Shown in pieces: positions 1 to 12,652 of a stretch of 64,000 bases of DNA. The stretch comes from Xylocopa sonorina (taxonomy: Eukaryota; Arthropoda; Insecta; Hymenoptera; Apidae). The stretch covers positions 2,145,795-2,209,794 of the forward strand of contig NC_135205.1 of the NCBI RefSeq assembly GCF_050948175.1, written 5' to 3'. The notes under the pieces are model-generated. The model had not been told where the DNA came from. It worked only from the letters and a program-made list of their open reading frames with translations, and ran no database searches. The stretch's first letter is position 1. Every line of letters starts with the position of its first letter. The translations under genes were made by a program, and so were the position numbers.

Positions 1-2488
1 GATGAGCGTTAAAACAATTATCCTTTCCCTTATTCCGCGGTAATCCGATCGATTTACGCGATTAACGCCGACTACTCGCTTTCCTTCCGCCAAAATTCGG
101 AATCATCGCTTCCTTTTACCTTCGCGATGCAGGCTGGCTGGAACGTTTTAGTTCGAGATTATTTCTAAAGCTTCTCAGGGAAATAAGTGTTAGTTCAGTG
201 GCGCGCGGTTTGTGGAAACTCCAGAAGCGTCGCTACTCTTGTATTCTTTAAAATATAAGTAATGAATACACGTTGTGCAATTATTTTTGTCTGAATGTTT
301 ATGTCGCATCTATTTCAGAATAAATAAATATATTGCTTAGTTTTGTTTATGATTTTTATGGAAACAGATTTTCAATCAGCTAATGTTACTGTATGTCACT
401 GCGTTCGTTTAACTGTTAATGCAATTTGATAAATTATAAATTGTTCGTACATTAATTTCTAATTCGAGATGAGTAGTCTTTGGGTAAACGCTTGCTTAGA
501 GTTCAATTTAAGTGTTGTTGAACTGTTCCTAAAGCGTTTTGAAACAAAATATTGAGACAAATTGCAAACACGCGTATGTAAAATATGTGATTTTAAAATA
601 TCACGCATTCTTGAAATTCTGTGTCGACTACACCAGGGCTGGGTAAATAGCGATCCTCCAAGAGTTTTATGTGACTCGCCAAAACAGTAAAAAAAATCCT
701 TGAATCAAGAATCTTACTCCTGATTTTTAAAAAATTGTGGAAAAGTGTGACGGGGTACATTTGTCTCGTTAAAACTGATCCTAAACTTAAATGTGTTTCC
801 AGCTGCTGATCAGTGTTACCCAAACTTTCCTCAATGCGCAACATTTTTTAAGCTCACAAATTTTTAAGGAACAGTAGAATACATTTGGGTTCTTAGTTAC
901 AACTTGTTTCAAATTGTGATAAAAATATAAAAGCGATAGCGTTTCATTGTTCTCTGATCGCAATCGAATAACTTTTCGTTTTTCATTGAGGACGAAAAAA
1001 AATGATTTTTATATAAAGTCTTTTCATTAACGAAAATTTCAATGAAAAAATTGTTCATAGTATATGCATAATAGATCTTAAAGTGTCACTAGAGCCAAGT
1101 TTATCTAAATATTAATATGCATTATGCAAAAGTAGCCCAGATATTGCAATTATTCCATACACGTGGCTTAATCATTTTTTGCTTTCACTGATATGAATTC
1201 GAAATATTCTTCTTGTGTAAATACCATGTTCCACTTCAATATTCGATTTCAATATACATAATACGTATTTGTGTCGTTAATACGAAGGACATAGATTACG
1301 TAGGTTTGTCTGCAAAAATTATAAAACGTTATTATCTGTACATTTTTCGCAAAATACTACCATTTGCATTTATCATTTTACTAACGTATACAGTTGACTC
1401 CTGTGTAACGCGAGTTCCTATACAACAGAAATTCTTCTAACGCATCAAAGACGTTACTTTTATTACTTTTTCTTTCTTTTCATAATTCATTTGAAAGCGT
1501 GCAAGATTTCTTATTTCTTCGTATTTATAGATTCCTCTTGTGTCCAGTTTTCGTATTTCCTAAATACGAATTACATTTTACAATCCCAGCAAACAGGAAA
1601 TTCAGATAAACGGAGTTCCAGTGTAAAAATTCGTATACGTCCGTTACTGTTACGTTAAAAAGGACTATATCGTTCCGTATACCAAGGTAACGTCTAATTC
1701 CAAACGTAATCGTAACGAAACACTTGCAGCGACAATCCCACCGTACGATTTACGATCTCGCTAGGAACATTTTAATCGTTTGGTTCGTTGAATTCGTCGC
1801 AAAGGGACACGGGAGGAGGGGATTACTGGACGAACGGGTTGATAAATAGCAAACGCCACGGGATATCGCGATTTACCGGAAGGTGAACCTGTACCCGACC
1901 GTGATGCATTAAATAATAATGCCAGTGATTGCGAGAAACTCGACTCCCGCCACGAACCTTGCGATAGCCCCGCCACGTCGTGGCGGTACGAGTAATACCA
2001 AGGGATGGTTGGGTCTATGCATGTGCGTGTGGCGATGGAGGGGAGAGGTTATACACTGGGATGCGAGTGGACCAAGGGGTGCAAGAGGGAAGACGCTGCC
2101 TCTACACCCCCACCAGATATATCATCGCCTGGCAGTTATGTGTGTCATGAATTTTAGATTATCCTTGGATTAGATTAAGGGGCGGGGAGCGGAAGGTGCA
2201 ACGAGGGCAGCCAACCAGCCCCTTGGTCCGCCAGTCAGTGCCGTATCCGTGCACACGGGGCACCCGCGTGAATTATTTTCCGGTACTCTCTAACATCCGT
2301 TACGCTCGTCCGACGATTGATTTCCTCCTTGGCTAACTCGTCTACGGCGCTCGTTTCAAACGCGCAGCTTGTCTGTTAGAGTATGTTAAGTTCGCTGTGT
2401 GAAATAATCTCAATCTATGTGGCGGATTTTCTTTCGATACCAATCGAAGGAAAGCGAGATTTGTTTATTCTTTAAATGTTAAACAATT
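1..2488. other. Non-coding AT-rich stretch, no gene recognised
   Basis: I see no exon with recognisable protein content on either strand; open frames here are short and low in complexity. Two motifs resemble hAT transposon ends: one begins CAGGGCTGGG near 633, the other CAGTGTTACCCAAAC near 814. No matching partner end or target duplication could be found for either. Around 1800-2300 the DNA is more GC-rich but still without a supported exon. Confidence 0.5.
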
Positions 2489-2699
2489 TTAACCCTTTGC
2501 ACTGGAATGTTTCTTCTGAAAGGAGTTCAGTATTAATTAACGACTGACTTTTTAAGAAATTGTTTCCATGAAGATTTCTATTGAAATGGAACGTTTTCAT
2601 TGCTGAGAGGCGTTGGCAATAGGAACTATTGCTAGAAAATATTCCTTAAAAATTGCTATGTTAACAATAGTTTCTATCTTAGAGAGTGCAAAGAGTTAA
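2489..2699. mobile_element. piggyBac-like MITE with TTAA ends
   Basis: The element starts TTAACCCTTTGCACT and ends AGTGCAAAGAGTTAA, so the terminal inverted repeats match at 14 of 15 positions. Both ends include TTAA, the target site used by piggyBac transposases. The 211-bp body has no coding capacity, as expected for a non-autonomous miniature element. The right end is repeated in the tandem array that follows it. Confidence 0.6.
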
Positions 2700-3058
2700 C
2701 AAATTTGATGGTCTATATTACTTATACTACTTTCAAATTTCCAAGTACACTTGTTAGTTTGCTTCGACAGTTCTTGGAGCGCAAGATTTTTTAGAAAGAG
2801 AGATTTTTTAAAGAGAGTGCAAAGAATTAAGAAATTTGATGGTCGATATTACTTATAATACTTTCAAATTTCCAAGTACACTTGTTAGTTTGCTTCGACA
2901 GTTCTTGGAGCGCAAGATTTTTTAGAAAGAGAGATTTTTTAAAGAGAGTGCAAAGAGTTAAGAAATTTGATAGTCGATATTACTTATAATACTTTCAAAT
3001 TTCCAAATACACTTGTTACCTTGCTTCTACAGTTCTTTGATCGCAAGATTTTTAAGTC
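2681..3058. repeat. Tandem array of a 131-bp unit (about 2.9 copies)
   Basis: The motif AGAGAGTGCA recurs at 2681, 2812 and 2943, giving a period of 131 bp. The first two units differ at only about four positions; the third is more diverged and truncated near 3058. Each unit ends with a copy of the right terminus of the adjacent piggyBac-like MITE, so the array seems to have grown from the edge of that element. Confidence 0.85.
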
Positions 3059-6000
3059 ACTCATTGGTCCTATACACATTTATCCCAAAGGATTATAACC
3101 GCAGGAATAGAAAACTTCCCCTCGAAGCCTCAAACATTTCCAAAACCAAGGAAACTTGATCTAATCTATGAACGCTCGACGAAGAAAACAAGTGCACCTA
3201 CGAACCCCTGAAATGATCGCAACGGAGTCTCCGCAGTTGGAAAAACACAGCGGACAAGAGGAGGAGCGGAGTGTGGGGGGACCGGTAGAATGGAAGAAAC
3301 GAGGAGCTAAACGGTGCTTGCACGGGTGGAGGGGCAGGATCCGATGCTGAATCAATTCGCGTAATAGTCTCTGGGGGTGGGCGGCGGAAGAGCAGGGGTT
3401 AAATCGACTGCAACTACCTCCCCCGCGGGCCCCTGGTCCACCGTGGACGTGGAACTGCTCGGATACGGGTCATTACCACACCTGTCCCTCAAGTTTCGCC
3501 CGCGGAATAGAAGGAGAGATCGACGGGAACGGAAAGAGCCCTGGCCTCTAATGAAGAGAAGCAATCACTTAAGCCGGCCGTTAGACCGATCGGACGTGGG
3601 AACGCGTTTTATTCCCGCCCCAGCAACGCTTTTATGCGCCGCTACGAGAAACGTTTATGGACCGTTTTAGTGCGCTGCAACGAGGCACGCCGCCCCTGGG
3701 ACGTTCGTGGGGAGATCCGATTACGTTAACGGCGAATTTTCGTAGTCATTAAACCAACTTCGAATTGCCGGGGAAGCTTCACGTATTTTTCGTACGGAAA
3801 TCGAACTTTTTGCGACCGTCGAGAGTGGATGCGCCTCACGGAAGTCGTTGATCGTCTCTGATCGCAGCGATGAACTCGATGGATTTAACTTTGTTGTAAG
3901 ATAGTTTGTTCAATTTTTGATGGAGAAAGGACTTGGTGAAAATGATAAGAGGGCACCACTTGAACTCTGAGTGGTATTTAATATTCAAATAAACTGTGGA
4001 TTATAGTTGGAACTTAATATACGATCCGTTGACCTGAAATTTATTTTATTCACCTTTAGAATGATTTCCACGATTTTAAGGAGGAAGGAAGTTACAGCAG
4101 AGATCTCGGATTGGCCACACTTTAGTATTTAGATTTATTATAAAAAATGTCCCCTTTAGAAAATATAAGTGAAATTAGAACAGGGTTAAATAATATACAT
4201 TCGTTTTGCAGGGAGATCAGTTGTTTCTTAGTCTTGTCAATAACGTTATGGTGAAAAATGTAATTGCGTCACAGATGCACACGTGTAGACAAAATTCCAG
4301 TAACGTCTAATTTACGCATTTTAATCCATATCTTCTGAATGTAATATGTATTTGTGGCAGCAATGACAATTTCTGTTGGATTCGTCACTCATACATTCCC
4401 TAATTTCACTGTACAATTCAACATTGGCCTAAGTAGTAAAGTGCAGCCTTCTGATACTTTATTTGGGACCTACTCGAATGGACTACATCGTATAAATGGC
4501 ATAATAAGGGTTTCAGTATCGTTGGAGAAATCGGTGAACTTTGGAAAAGGTGAAATTAGGGGATGGTCGACGCCGTTTCTTTTTCCAAAATCAATTTACT
4601 ATTCGTCACAATGAAAAAGAAAAGTCCACCGAATAACTGAATCCGTTTCGCCTAAAAGTCTCATCTATCTGTCGTCGATAGTCAATTGATTTTGTACCGG
4701 CAATTCCACGTGGCTGTTTTAAATCAACGCAGAGAACTAAAATAACAGTATCTTTATATTTTCACATACATTTATTTGGAAAACGACAGCGTTCGATTGT
4801 GTAGCATACTTACGAAGGAAAGGGTATCCTCGCAAATAAAACACTGATTAAAAAAAAAAGAAAAAAACACTTGACGACTTTCCAAGACAACTGCGAAATC
4901 GAACATTTTATTTTCGCAGCTCTATTCGCGAGTGAAATACTTCCTCAGAATAAATAAAATAAGGTAAAACGTAACAGGGGAATGTACTTTTTACAACGCT
5001 AATTAATAAATATCTATTAAAAAAAAAAAGAGGCAAAAAAAAGGCAACGTGTAACGAATGAGAAAACTGATAAAATTAATGTATCAAAAGCAAAGGTAAA
5101 GAGATAATGATGAAACGAACATATCCGGCAGAGAAAACTGGATGATAAAGGGACACTTTCGCACAGGCGTTCTTTCATGCTATTACTCCTCAAGTTTTAT
5201 TTCGAATGGTTTGGTCACGTAGCACACAGAGAGCCAAGAGAAAGTAAATCGAGAAACGGATCGTTTCGATTGTGCGCGCGTGCATAGGTACGAATACGCG
5301 TGTATCGATGGAAAAAAAGAAGAGAGCGATAAAACGCTCTGAACGGACAGAAAGCTCTGTAGCCATCGAGATACCCAAGGGGAGGGAAACAGACACGTTC
5401 CCTCCGCAACGATCGTAAAACGCAACGATACTCGAACGATACACTAAAAAAAAACAGAATTTCTTAAGCCTAGAAGAGAAAAAGGTTGACAATCCGTGTT
5501 CTCTTGGCGCCACAATTGATTCTTTCTGTAACGTATATTCTACGTGTGTGTATGTTGCGTGTGTATACGTGTATATAGAATCTCGTTTGGCGAAACGCGG
5601 AAAAGAGAGAAAGCGAAAAAATAGAATTCAGAATGCGGTTGGTCGCTCGAAAGACAGTTTGACAACCGGCCTTTGCGTGCATACGTGACGCTCGTTATTA
5701 TGTTTCTCGATGATTCTCCGTTCGGTACTTCTTTCATTTCATTCACTCTTCTCTTGTTCTTATATTGTTTTACAATAAATTAGCCGACTTTTGATTGTGG
5801 GCCCCGAGGATCGCAATTCCTACCGACGATCGTTTAATTGGTACACGACGCGTGATCGCGCGCTTCCCCCCCTTCCGCTCATCGGTTACAACAATAATTA
5901 ATAATCGTACTATACTCGTAACTAATAATTTACGTAATAAAGTTGTCGCACGACAGCGTAAAATAATATATATTCACCGATCACAATGGGACGATTGCCA

Positions 6001-6398
6001 GAAGCTTATCGTATCGGGTAATACAATACTGAGTAAAAGTCAAGAGTAGCGTGTGTCAGTCCCCTCTCTCGGCTTCTTGTCTGTTATCTGTTCTGTTTCT
6101 TATTCTCTTTCCTTTTCTCGTCTTCTTTTCCCGATCTTATTTCCTCCTTTAAACTCTCGCTCGTGTGTGTACTCTTTTGCCTTCTAGCGCGGCGATTCTC
6201 TCTTCTATTACAATTATAAACGTCGCATCTGATCGCTGAAAGTGGCTGAAAACCTGCGACTCGAGAGAACGACTCGTTCGATGCTTCGTTTTCCTCGCTT
6301 TCGACGTACAAAATTCGTGAACGAGCATCCGTCAGCACCTTTTCGTTGCACCTTGACAAGCAATGTGTATTTGTATTTTGTGTGCTTGCGTGTGTACG

Positions 6399-6418
6399 TG
6401 TGTGTGTGTGTGTGTGTG
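6399..6418. repeat. (GT)n microsatellite
   Basis: An uninterrupted GT dinucleotide run preceded by imperfect GTGT and GTAC units. Confidence 0.85.
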
Positions 6419-7829
6419 ATGTGTAGAGAAAGAAGGAAAAAGGACGTAGAGCAGTCTCTCTATACTTATTATAAGAAATTCATGCGAAGGAAACTCATTA
6501 TTTGCGATCACTAGTCTCGAGTTTTCCTTTTTCTTTTAATTCTATTAGGTGTATGTATGTATATATACACGTATATGCAATATATACATATATATTATGT
6601 ATACTTAAGTACTAGGCAGTCAAGGTATGCAACAATAAAAAGAACACCGTTTTACGACTTTTTTTTTTTCGTTTCCTTTCTCTATACCGAGAGCGTGTGA
6701 ACACTGGACAGAGGAGTTCGCTGGCGCTTGCGAGACACGCGAGAGAACAGTGATACTCGATTCGAACGTCACGTGACGCTCATATCGTTGCTTGCTGGGT
6801 CTGTCGTTCGTCGTCATTGGAGAGTTAAAGCCTTCGTGCCGCATAGGATAGGATAATCAGGTACTAGGAACAGCCCCATGAAGTTCCGATCCTTTGGATG
6901 AAAGAAACGATTCCCATTTACAGGATTTCTATTCTCTCTGGAACTCGACCCGATCGAGAAGCCTGGAGATAACGCGCAACATCCCTCGTTTCACGTCTGA
7001 AAACCTACATTTATTCTGTCTGTCCTTTAAAAGAGATTCGATGAAAAAGTATCGAACCGTTTAACGAACGAAAATTTGACAATTGCAACAAGTATCGAAT
7101 GTTATCTTTCTGTGTGGATAAACGATTTCTAATCACGACGTATGTTCGTTTACGCTTCTCGATTGAAATGGAAAGGTGCACGCGCGCAAACTCGTATGCA
7201 CGTAGGAGATGTATGTACAGATTCATTTGGTTTGTGATTCAGGGATAAAAGATAAGAAGATTGGTTTTAAAAGAGCAACGCGTTGCGATAACTTTGACTT
7301 TGATCTTTCGTTTACCTCTATGATCGTTTTCACTGAGAGGCAAGTTTAATTAAGCAATTGTCGGCCGAGTCTGTAGAAAAGTCATGCTGAAAGTAATTCA
7401 GAATGCAAAATCACGGATTTTTCAGTTAGAGAATGATCGAGGAGGAATTAAAAGCTGAGATTGTTAATTGGTCGTGTCTTGTTACGCGTTTCACAGAAGG
7501 CCCAAAGGATAGGAACTCCCTCCGTACACTGCCCGCACGAAACATTACGATTAAATATAATACACACCGTATATATATAATTACAATAATATAGTATTAA
7601 TTAAGAAATATTCATACGTTAATAGTTATTTTAACCACGTGTATGGCTCAGTCTATTACGCTAGTCTCATGCAACAACAACAATAAAGATACAACAATAT
7701 ATTTACTTGTGTTTGTCTCGTTTTTTAATTATATACTTTATACTTATTCATTTTCACGTCTCTTTCTTCGCCTATGTTTAAATTCACTTTTCAATCACAC
7801 CGTGTATCCTTGCACGCACACTTCCACTA

Positions 7830-7838
7830 TCTCTCTCA

Positions 7839-7879
<41 letters not shown>
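7830..7879. repeat. (CT)n microsatellite
   Basis: About 50 bp of nearly pure CT dinucleotides, broken once or twice by CA and TT. Confidence 0.9.
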
Positions 7880-7882
<3 letters not shown>

Positions 7883-10800
7883 TTGCAAATAGAAAAACTT
7901 GGAAATTTGTCAAATGTCAATCAACTTCTCGCCTTCACCCTTCACTCCTATTTCATTTCTTTAATAATTAATTACTTTAATATAATATTATATGTATAAA
8001 TAGACGATTCTTTGTTCTTTTCTTTTGTTTTTCGTTCACGACACTTCGCTTGCTTTTCCCGGTCATTGTCGTACATCGTTATAAATTTACCATGTCCTTA
8101 TCTTGAGTGAGAGCTCCGTGTTAATAATAAATAATCGCGAGCCACGCGAAATCTCGACGCAAAACTCAGAGTTTCACGTTATCCTTCCTTTTTTTCAGCC
8201 GATGGTAACGAAATCGTACAACGTAGCCTCATATTTACAACGATACAGAGGAGGATCGCGGCGGACACGTGTCGAATATTATCTCGCATTGAAATTCCAT
8301 TAAATCGCAGGTGTGAAATTGAACCGTGGGAACCTGAGAGAGAGAGGTCTATTTAAAAATGTGTACCGCGTGTGTACGTGTCTATCCGTGTATGCGAGTG
8401 TGTATCACTGAAAAACATTTTGCCTCTAGCTTAGGAACTATTTAAAAAATATATATATGTGTATATATATATATATGTGTATATAAATATATATCTCGTG
8501 TGTGTCTGTGTGTGTATGCGGGCGCGTGTCCATGCGTTTCGAGTCGAATACACTATTTAAATTACTACTCGATTCTGTGACAGAGAGAAATAAGCGACGA
8601 AATGAGAAAAATAACGATCCTAGCTACGACAACGTTTGTTTCACGTGTATTATTTACAAAACGATGCAAAATTATAATAGAAAAAAAAAGAAATTACGAA
8701 TAACAGTGGTTCGTGCATGATAAAAGAAAGTATTTCCTTTTAAATATTTCCTCGAAATCTAAATACAGAATATTTTCTGTGATTCGTAGTCGAGAGATCG
8801 CGAGTGGCTCGCTTCTGCTTGTTTTTTTTTTCTTTTCTTTCTTTCCCTTCGCTTCCAACTTCTCCCTTAAGTAATTATAAAAAATAGTAATATCACAAAA
8901 ATGGCGCAGGCAGAGCAAGGAAAGGACCAAAAATTGGGATAAAGAGTAATGGCAATACGAACGTTGCCAATTGACAAACATGGATCGAGTCAAAGGAGCG
9001 GACACGAATATATGTATATATAATATATGTGATAAATCTTTCTGTTCTCTACGCAAAAAACACGCTTCCCTTCTTTCTTGCCGGTTTCCCGTTCGAAACA
9101 ATGAAAACAGAGACTACTGTGTTCCATTTCTCGTGACCACGCGATGCTTGTGTTTCTTACTATTCGTTTTCGTTTCCTTTTTCATTGAGATAGATGTGTA
9201 GAACGGTAAAATAATATTTGTCTCCCCTCTTTCAGTTTAGACTATGGTGACGATAAAAAAATATTCTCATTGTAGGATTGTACTTGTCACACGCGCCGTT
9301 ATAACTTACAAAAATTACGTGCGCGTGTACATTATTTGCTTTTTTGATCTAGCGGATTGAAATCGTTCGGCTGGAAAAGTATCTCGAATCCTCTCGCTTG
9401 TTTAATGATAGCATGAATGGAATCAACGCTTCTCTCATCTTATTGTTCTCTTTTCAAAGTACCCTAATCTCTCGCCTGCGCTAGTTCATCCTGCCAGTTC
9501 TTTCAATTTTTTTCTCCTTTTTTTTTTATTAGTTTTTTCCTTTTTTTTGTTTGTTTGTTTCTTTTTTATTAATAAACTTCAAAGTTTGATTGACAACAGA
9601 GTGACTCAACGATGGTAAGCTTAAGTTTCATCATCTCCATGTGTTGAGCTTTTCTTTTCTTTACTTGTTCACGTGTTTGCTTTCATTGTTCAGCGTGTCT
9701 CAACAAATAAAGAGAGAAAAATAGAAATTATAGATAATGTCGTTAAAAGTTCTAGAAATCGATATCAGTGAGTTATTCCTTTTACGTTACAGACTTTTCA
9801 CCGTACTCGTGATAATGCGTCCCCAGTTGCTCGTTTCTTTGTTATCGATACGCGGACACGCGTTTCTCACAATTTCAAGATTTCGTTTTCTAGCAGTTCT
9901 TTTTTTTTCGTAGTGTCGAGTGTCGCGAAAACAACGACGACAAACGATGGATTTCGTTTTCTCCGCTACTGATAAAAAGTGCTCGCTCTTTGAACTGGCC
10001 CAAAAATAAAAAAAAAAGAAAACTGTACTGGAATGACACACAGTCGGCGTTTGCGATTTCAACAAACACATATTTTCTACAAACGCAATAAGAAAAGATT
10101 ACGAGAAAAACGAAATGGAGATCAGCGTGTACCACGGTGTACGTGAGAAAACATTTATTCCCTTACATTGCAATAGATTTCACGTCATAGATTGAAAACT
10201 CTGTGAATCGTTTACCTGCAAATTATACTCGATGCTACACTGTGCTCGTCCAGCACATTGTTTTAAATAACGTCAACTCTTTAAAGAGGTGATTAGTAAG
10301 CAAAAAATTTGAAATATCTCTAATGATAACAAAAACGTCCACTCTAAAATGGTATTTACCTATTTACACTAATAGCTAATATGATCCTAATTTAATATCT
10401 CTAACAAAAAAAAAAAGAAAAAAGAAAAAAATAATCACAAAATGGTCTGTGGGTTAAAACATTGTTCGATATATATATATATAGTTAATAGTAATATATA
10501 TATATACATATACCAATTTCATATGTATGCATATATTAATCCGTTTGAAGTATGTTTCATTCATACATGACAGTGTCATATAACCTAATATCACAATCAG
10601 CAAGGAGAGAATAAAGTAAGCAGAAAAATTTTGGTTCGAAACGAACGGAATGGCACTTTCTCTGCGCTTCGTATTGAGTTTTCAACGTATAAAAATACAT
10701 ATATTCTCAAAAACCCTTCTGTACACTATGAAATTTCTAATAACATACCTCCTCTATTTATTCATTAGCTTCATATCAAATAAGTATTACTATCCTCATC

Positions 10801-11314
10801 TAAAGCTCCTACGCAACTCATCAAATAGAGCGCAACCGCGCCTCTCTTATCATTCCTCGAAAACATGAAAAAATCAATACTCTAATGTACAAATTTTCGA
10901 TCACAGCAGTTTAGCAAGCCCTATAACGTGAGATCTATGCTTCTCGCCTCCTTTGTTCCATTTGGATCGATTCTCCCTTTCATTTGTTTCATTCATTTTC
11001 TCTCCTGTATATATAGTATTTCGTTTATTTATTTCCCCCTTTTTCTCTGAACTCCTTTCACGTTAACCGTGAAAGTCGTTTCGTTTAAGAGCTGGGCTAG
11101 TTGGTTCGCCAGCACTTCTTCGTCTCGTTTCGATACGCGAGAATTTAAAACACTTAACAGTGTTATACAGCGCTAATGGAAACGGAGTGTACAGCGTGTA
11201 GGTTTTTACTACGTTAAGGTATCATTTTTTGTTTGTTTTTCTTTTGCAAATGCAGTTTAGCGTCGAAGTTACGATACCTTCACTGTAAAGTGGTCGGTGA
11301 CCCCAACACAGTTC

Positions 11315-11334
11315 CTCCCTCCCTCCCTCCCTCC
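11315..11334. repeat. (CCCT)n short tandem repeat
   Basis: Five tandem CCCT units in a pyrimidine-rich tract that continues as C-rich sequence on the right. Confidence 0.8.
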
Positions 11335-12405
11335 CGCCCCCCTACCCGCCCACCCACGCGTTACATTTCGGCCCATGACATTTATTTTTTTGTCGTTCTC
11401 ATTTTCTTCGTTCTCCATTCGCACTTCGTTTTTTTTTTGTTTCCCGTTTATATATCGCTTGTTGACCGTAGCTCTAATTACGCATTATTAATTCCCCCGA
11501 GAGCTTGACGATAACCATAACACGGTAACGACAACGATGTTGATGAGAAGAGGCCGTGGTTTCACCCACCCACCCTGTCCACCCATTGTTCTGTTTCCCG
11601 CCCAACCCCTTTCGGCCTGCCCCTTAAAGCGGCCTTCTGAAAGAGATACAATTACTTCACGTTAAAACATGCTTTCCTCTGGTAAACTTCTAAAGTAAAT
11701 CTTACAATAATTCACTGTTATTCCCTAACTACGTGTGACGGACGATCTATATGTAACAGGCCTGTGCAAATGCACGTGGTCCAGTAATCTGTGTACTATG
11801 CAAAGATAAGAAGATGATTAACGAAAAGGATGCGAGTCTTTGTCTACAGGTTCATATTCTCTTTAACAGAAATGTAAAGACAAGGTATACGTATTTTTGA
11901 TGTTGTATAATCCTACAAACTTGAAAAAATTCGATCTTGCGAATACCCGTGTTTGCCCCTAAGCTATATCGCTAGTCATCTTCTCGTCTGTACTCAGTAC
12001 CGCATAAGCCACGCGTCTCATGGAAGTAGAAAGATCGTTCAAGAGGTCTAAGACACATATTTCAATATTTAACTTTTATATCTGGACAGAAAACATTTCA
12101 GAGTATACAGTAAATACCACGAAACTACGAAATATTCTTATTAAAAATCTACCTTCCACAATACAAATAAATATATATATATATATAAAAATTTACTTCC
12201 CACGATATAAATGAATGTCGCAGTTAAACCTGCAAACTATAGAGATTAGTATACTATCCTCTTTAATTAAAATGATCTATCTCATGCTGTTGTAAGTTTT
12301 GAATTCTATGTGTTTTCACTTACCAATGAAAAGTTAGATTATTCTATTTATAATATAGAGCTCTAGAAACAGTCTCATTTTTCTTCTAACTGTTTTACAT
12401 ATAGC

Positions 12406-12411
12406 TTTATT
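12406..12411 (-). terminator. Possible poly(A) signal of transportin
   Basis: AATAAA on the minus strand about 240 nt beyond the transportin stop codon, the first such hexamer I noticed downstream. Other copies lie further away, so actual use is unproven. Confidence 0.3.
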
Positions 12412-12652
12412 AATTAAAATTTTTAACGTAATTTTTCTGGTGTATGTTCAAAATGTTAATTAGAATAATTAAGTTAAAGAGGATAGTACGACCACGTACC
12501 ACCGCGGTGATTTCATTCTCGACTTAGTACGAAATTTGTCTATATTAACAGCAGTTGCACAGGCCTGATTTTCCGAATAGAATACGATTCGTATAAGCGA
12601 GTAACTTGGAAAATAAATTGAAGGTAAACTCACCGCATTTAGGCGGGGCTGC

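Larger units (their letters stand above)
3059..12652. other. Long non-coding block downstream of transportin
   Basis: About 9.6 kb without a recognisable exon. It contains several microsatellites, poly-T runs and many AATAAA-like motifs on both strands, and short AT-rich open frames that look random. Part of it next to 12652 must be the transportin 3' UTR, since the stop codon lies there on the minus strand. The rest may be extended 3' UTR of a neighbour or intergenic DNA; the sequence alone cannot decide. Confidence 0.45.

Noticed and set aside
633..845. hAT-like ends near 633 and 814
   Set aside because: The two motifs are not inverted copies of each other and no 8-bp duplication flanks them.
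1391..1622. pogo/Tigger-like ends (CAGTTGACTCC near 1391; GTTCCAGTG near 1615)
   Set aside because: The two ends do not match as inverted repeats, so no element can be defined.
6861..6900. Possible miRNA-like text (TAGGAAC followed by GAAGTTCC)
   Set aside because: It does not match the mature miR-276 arms and the hairpin is too short.
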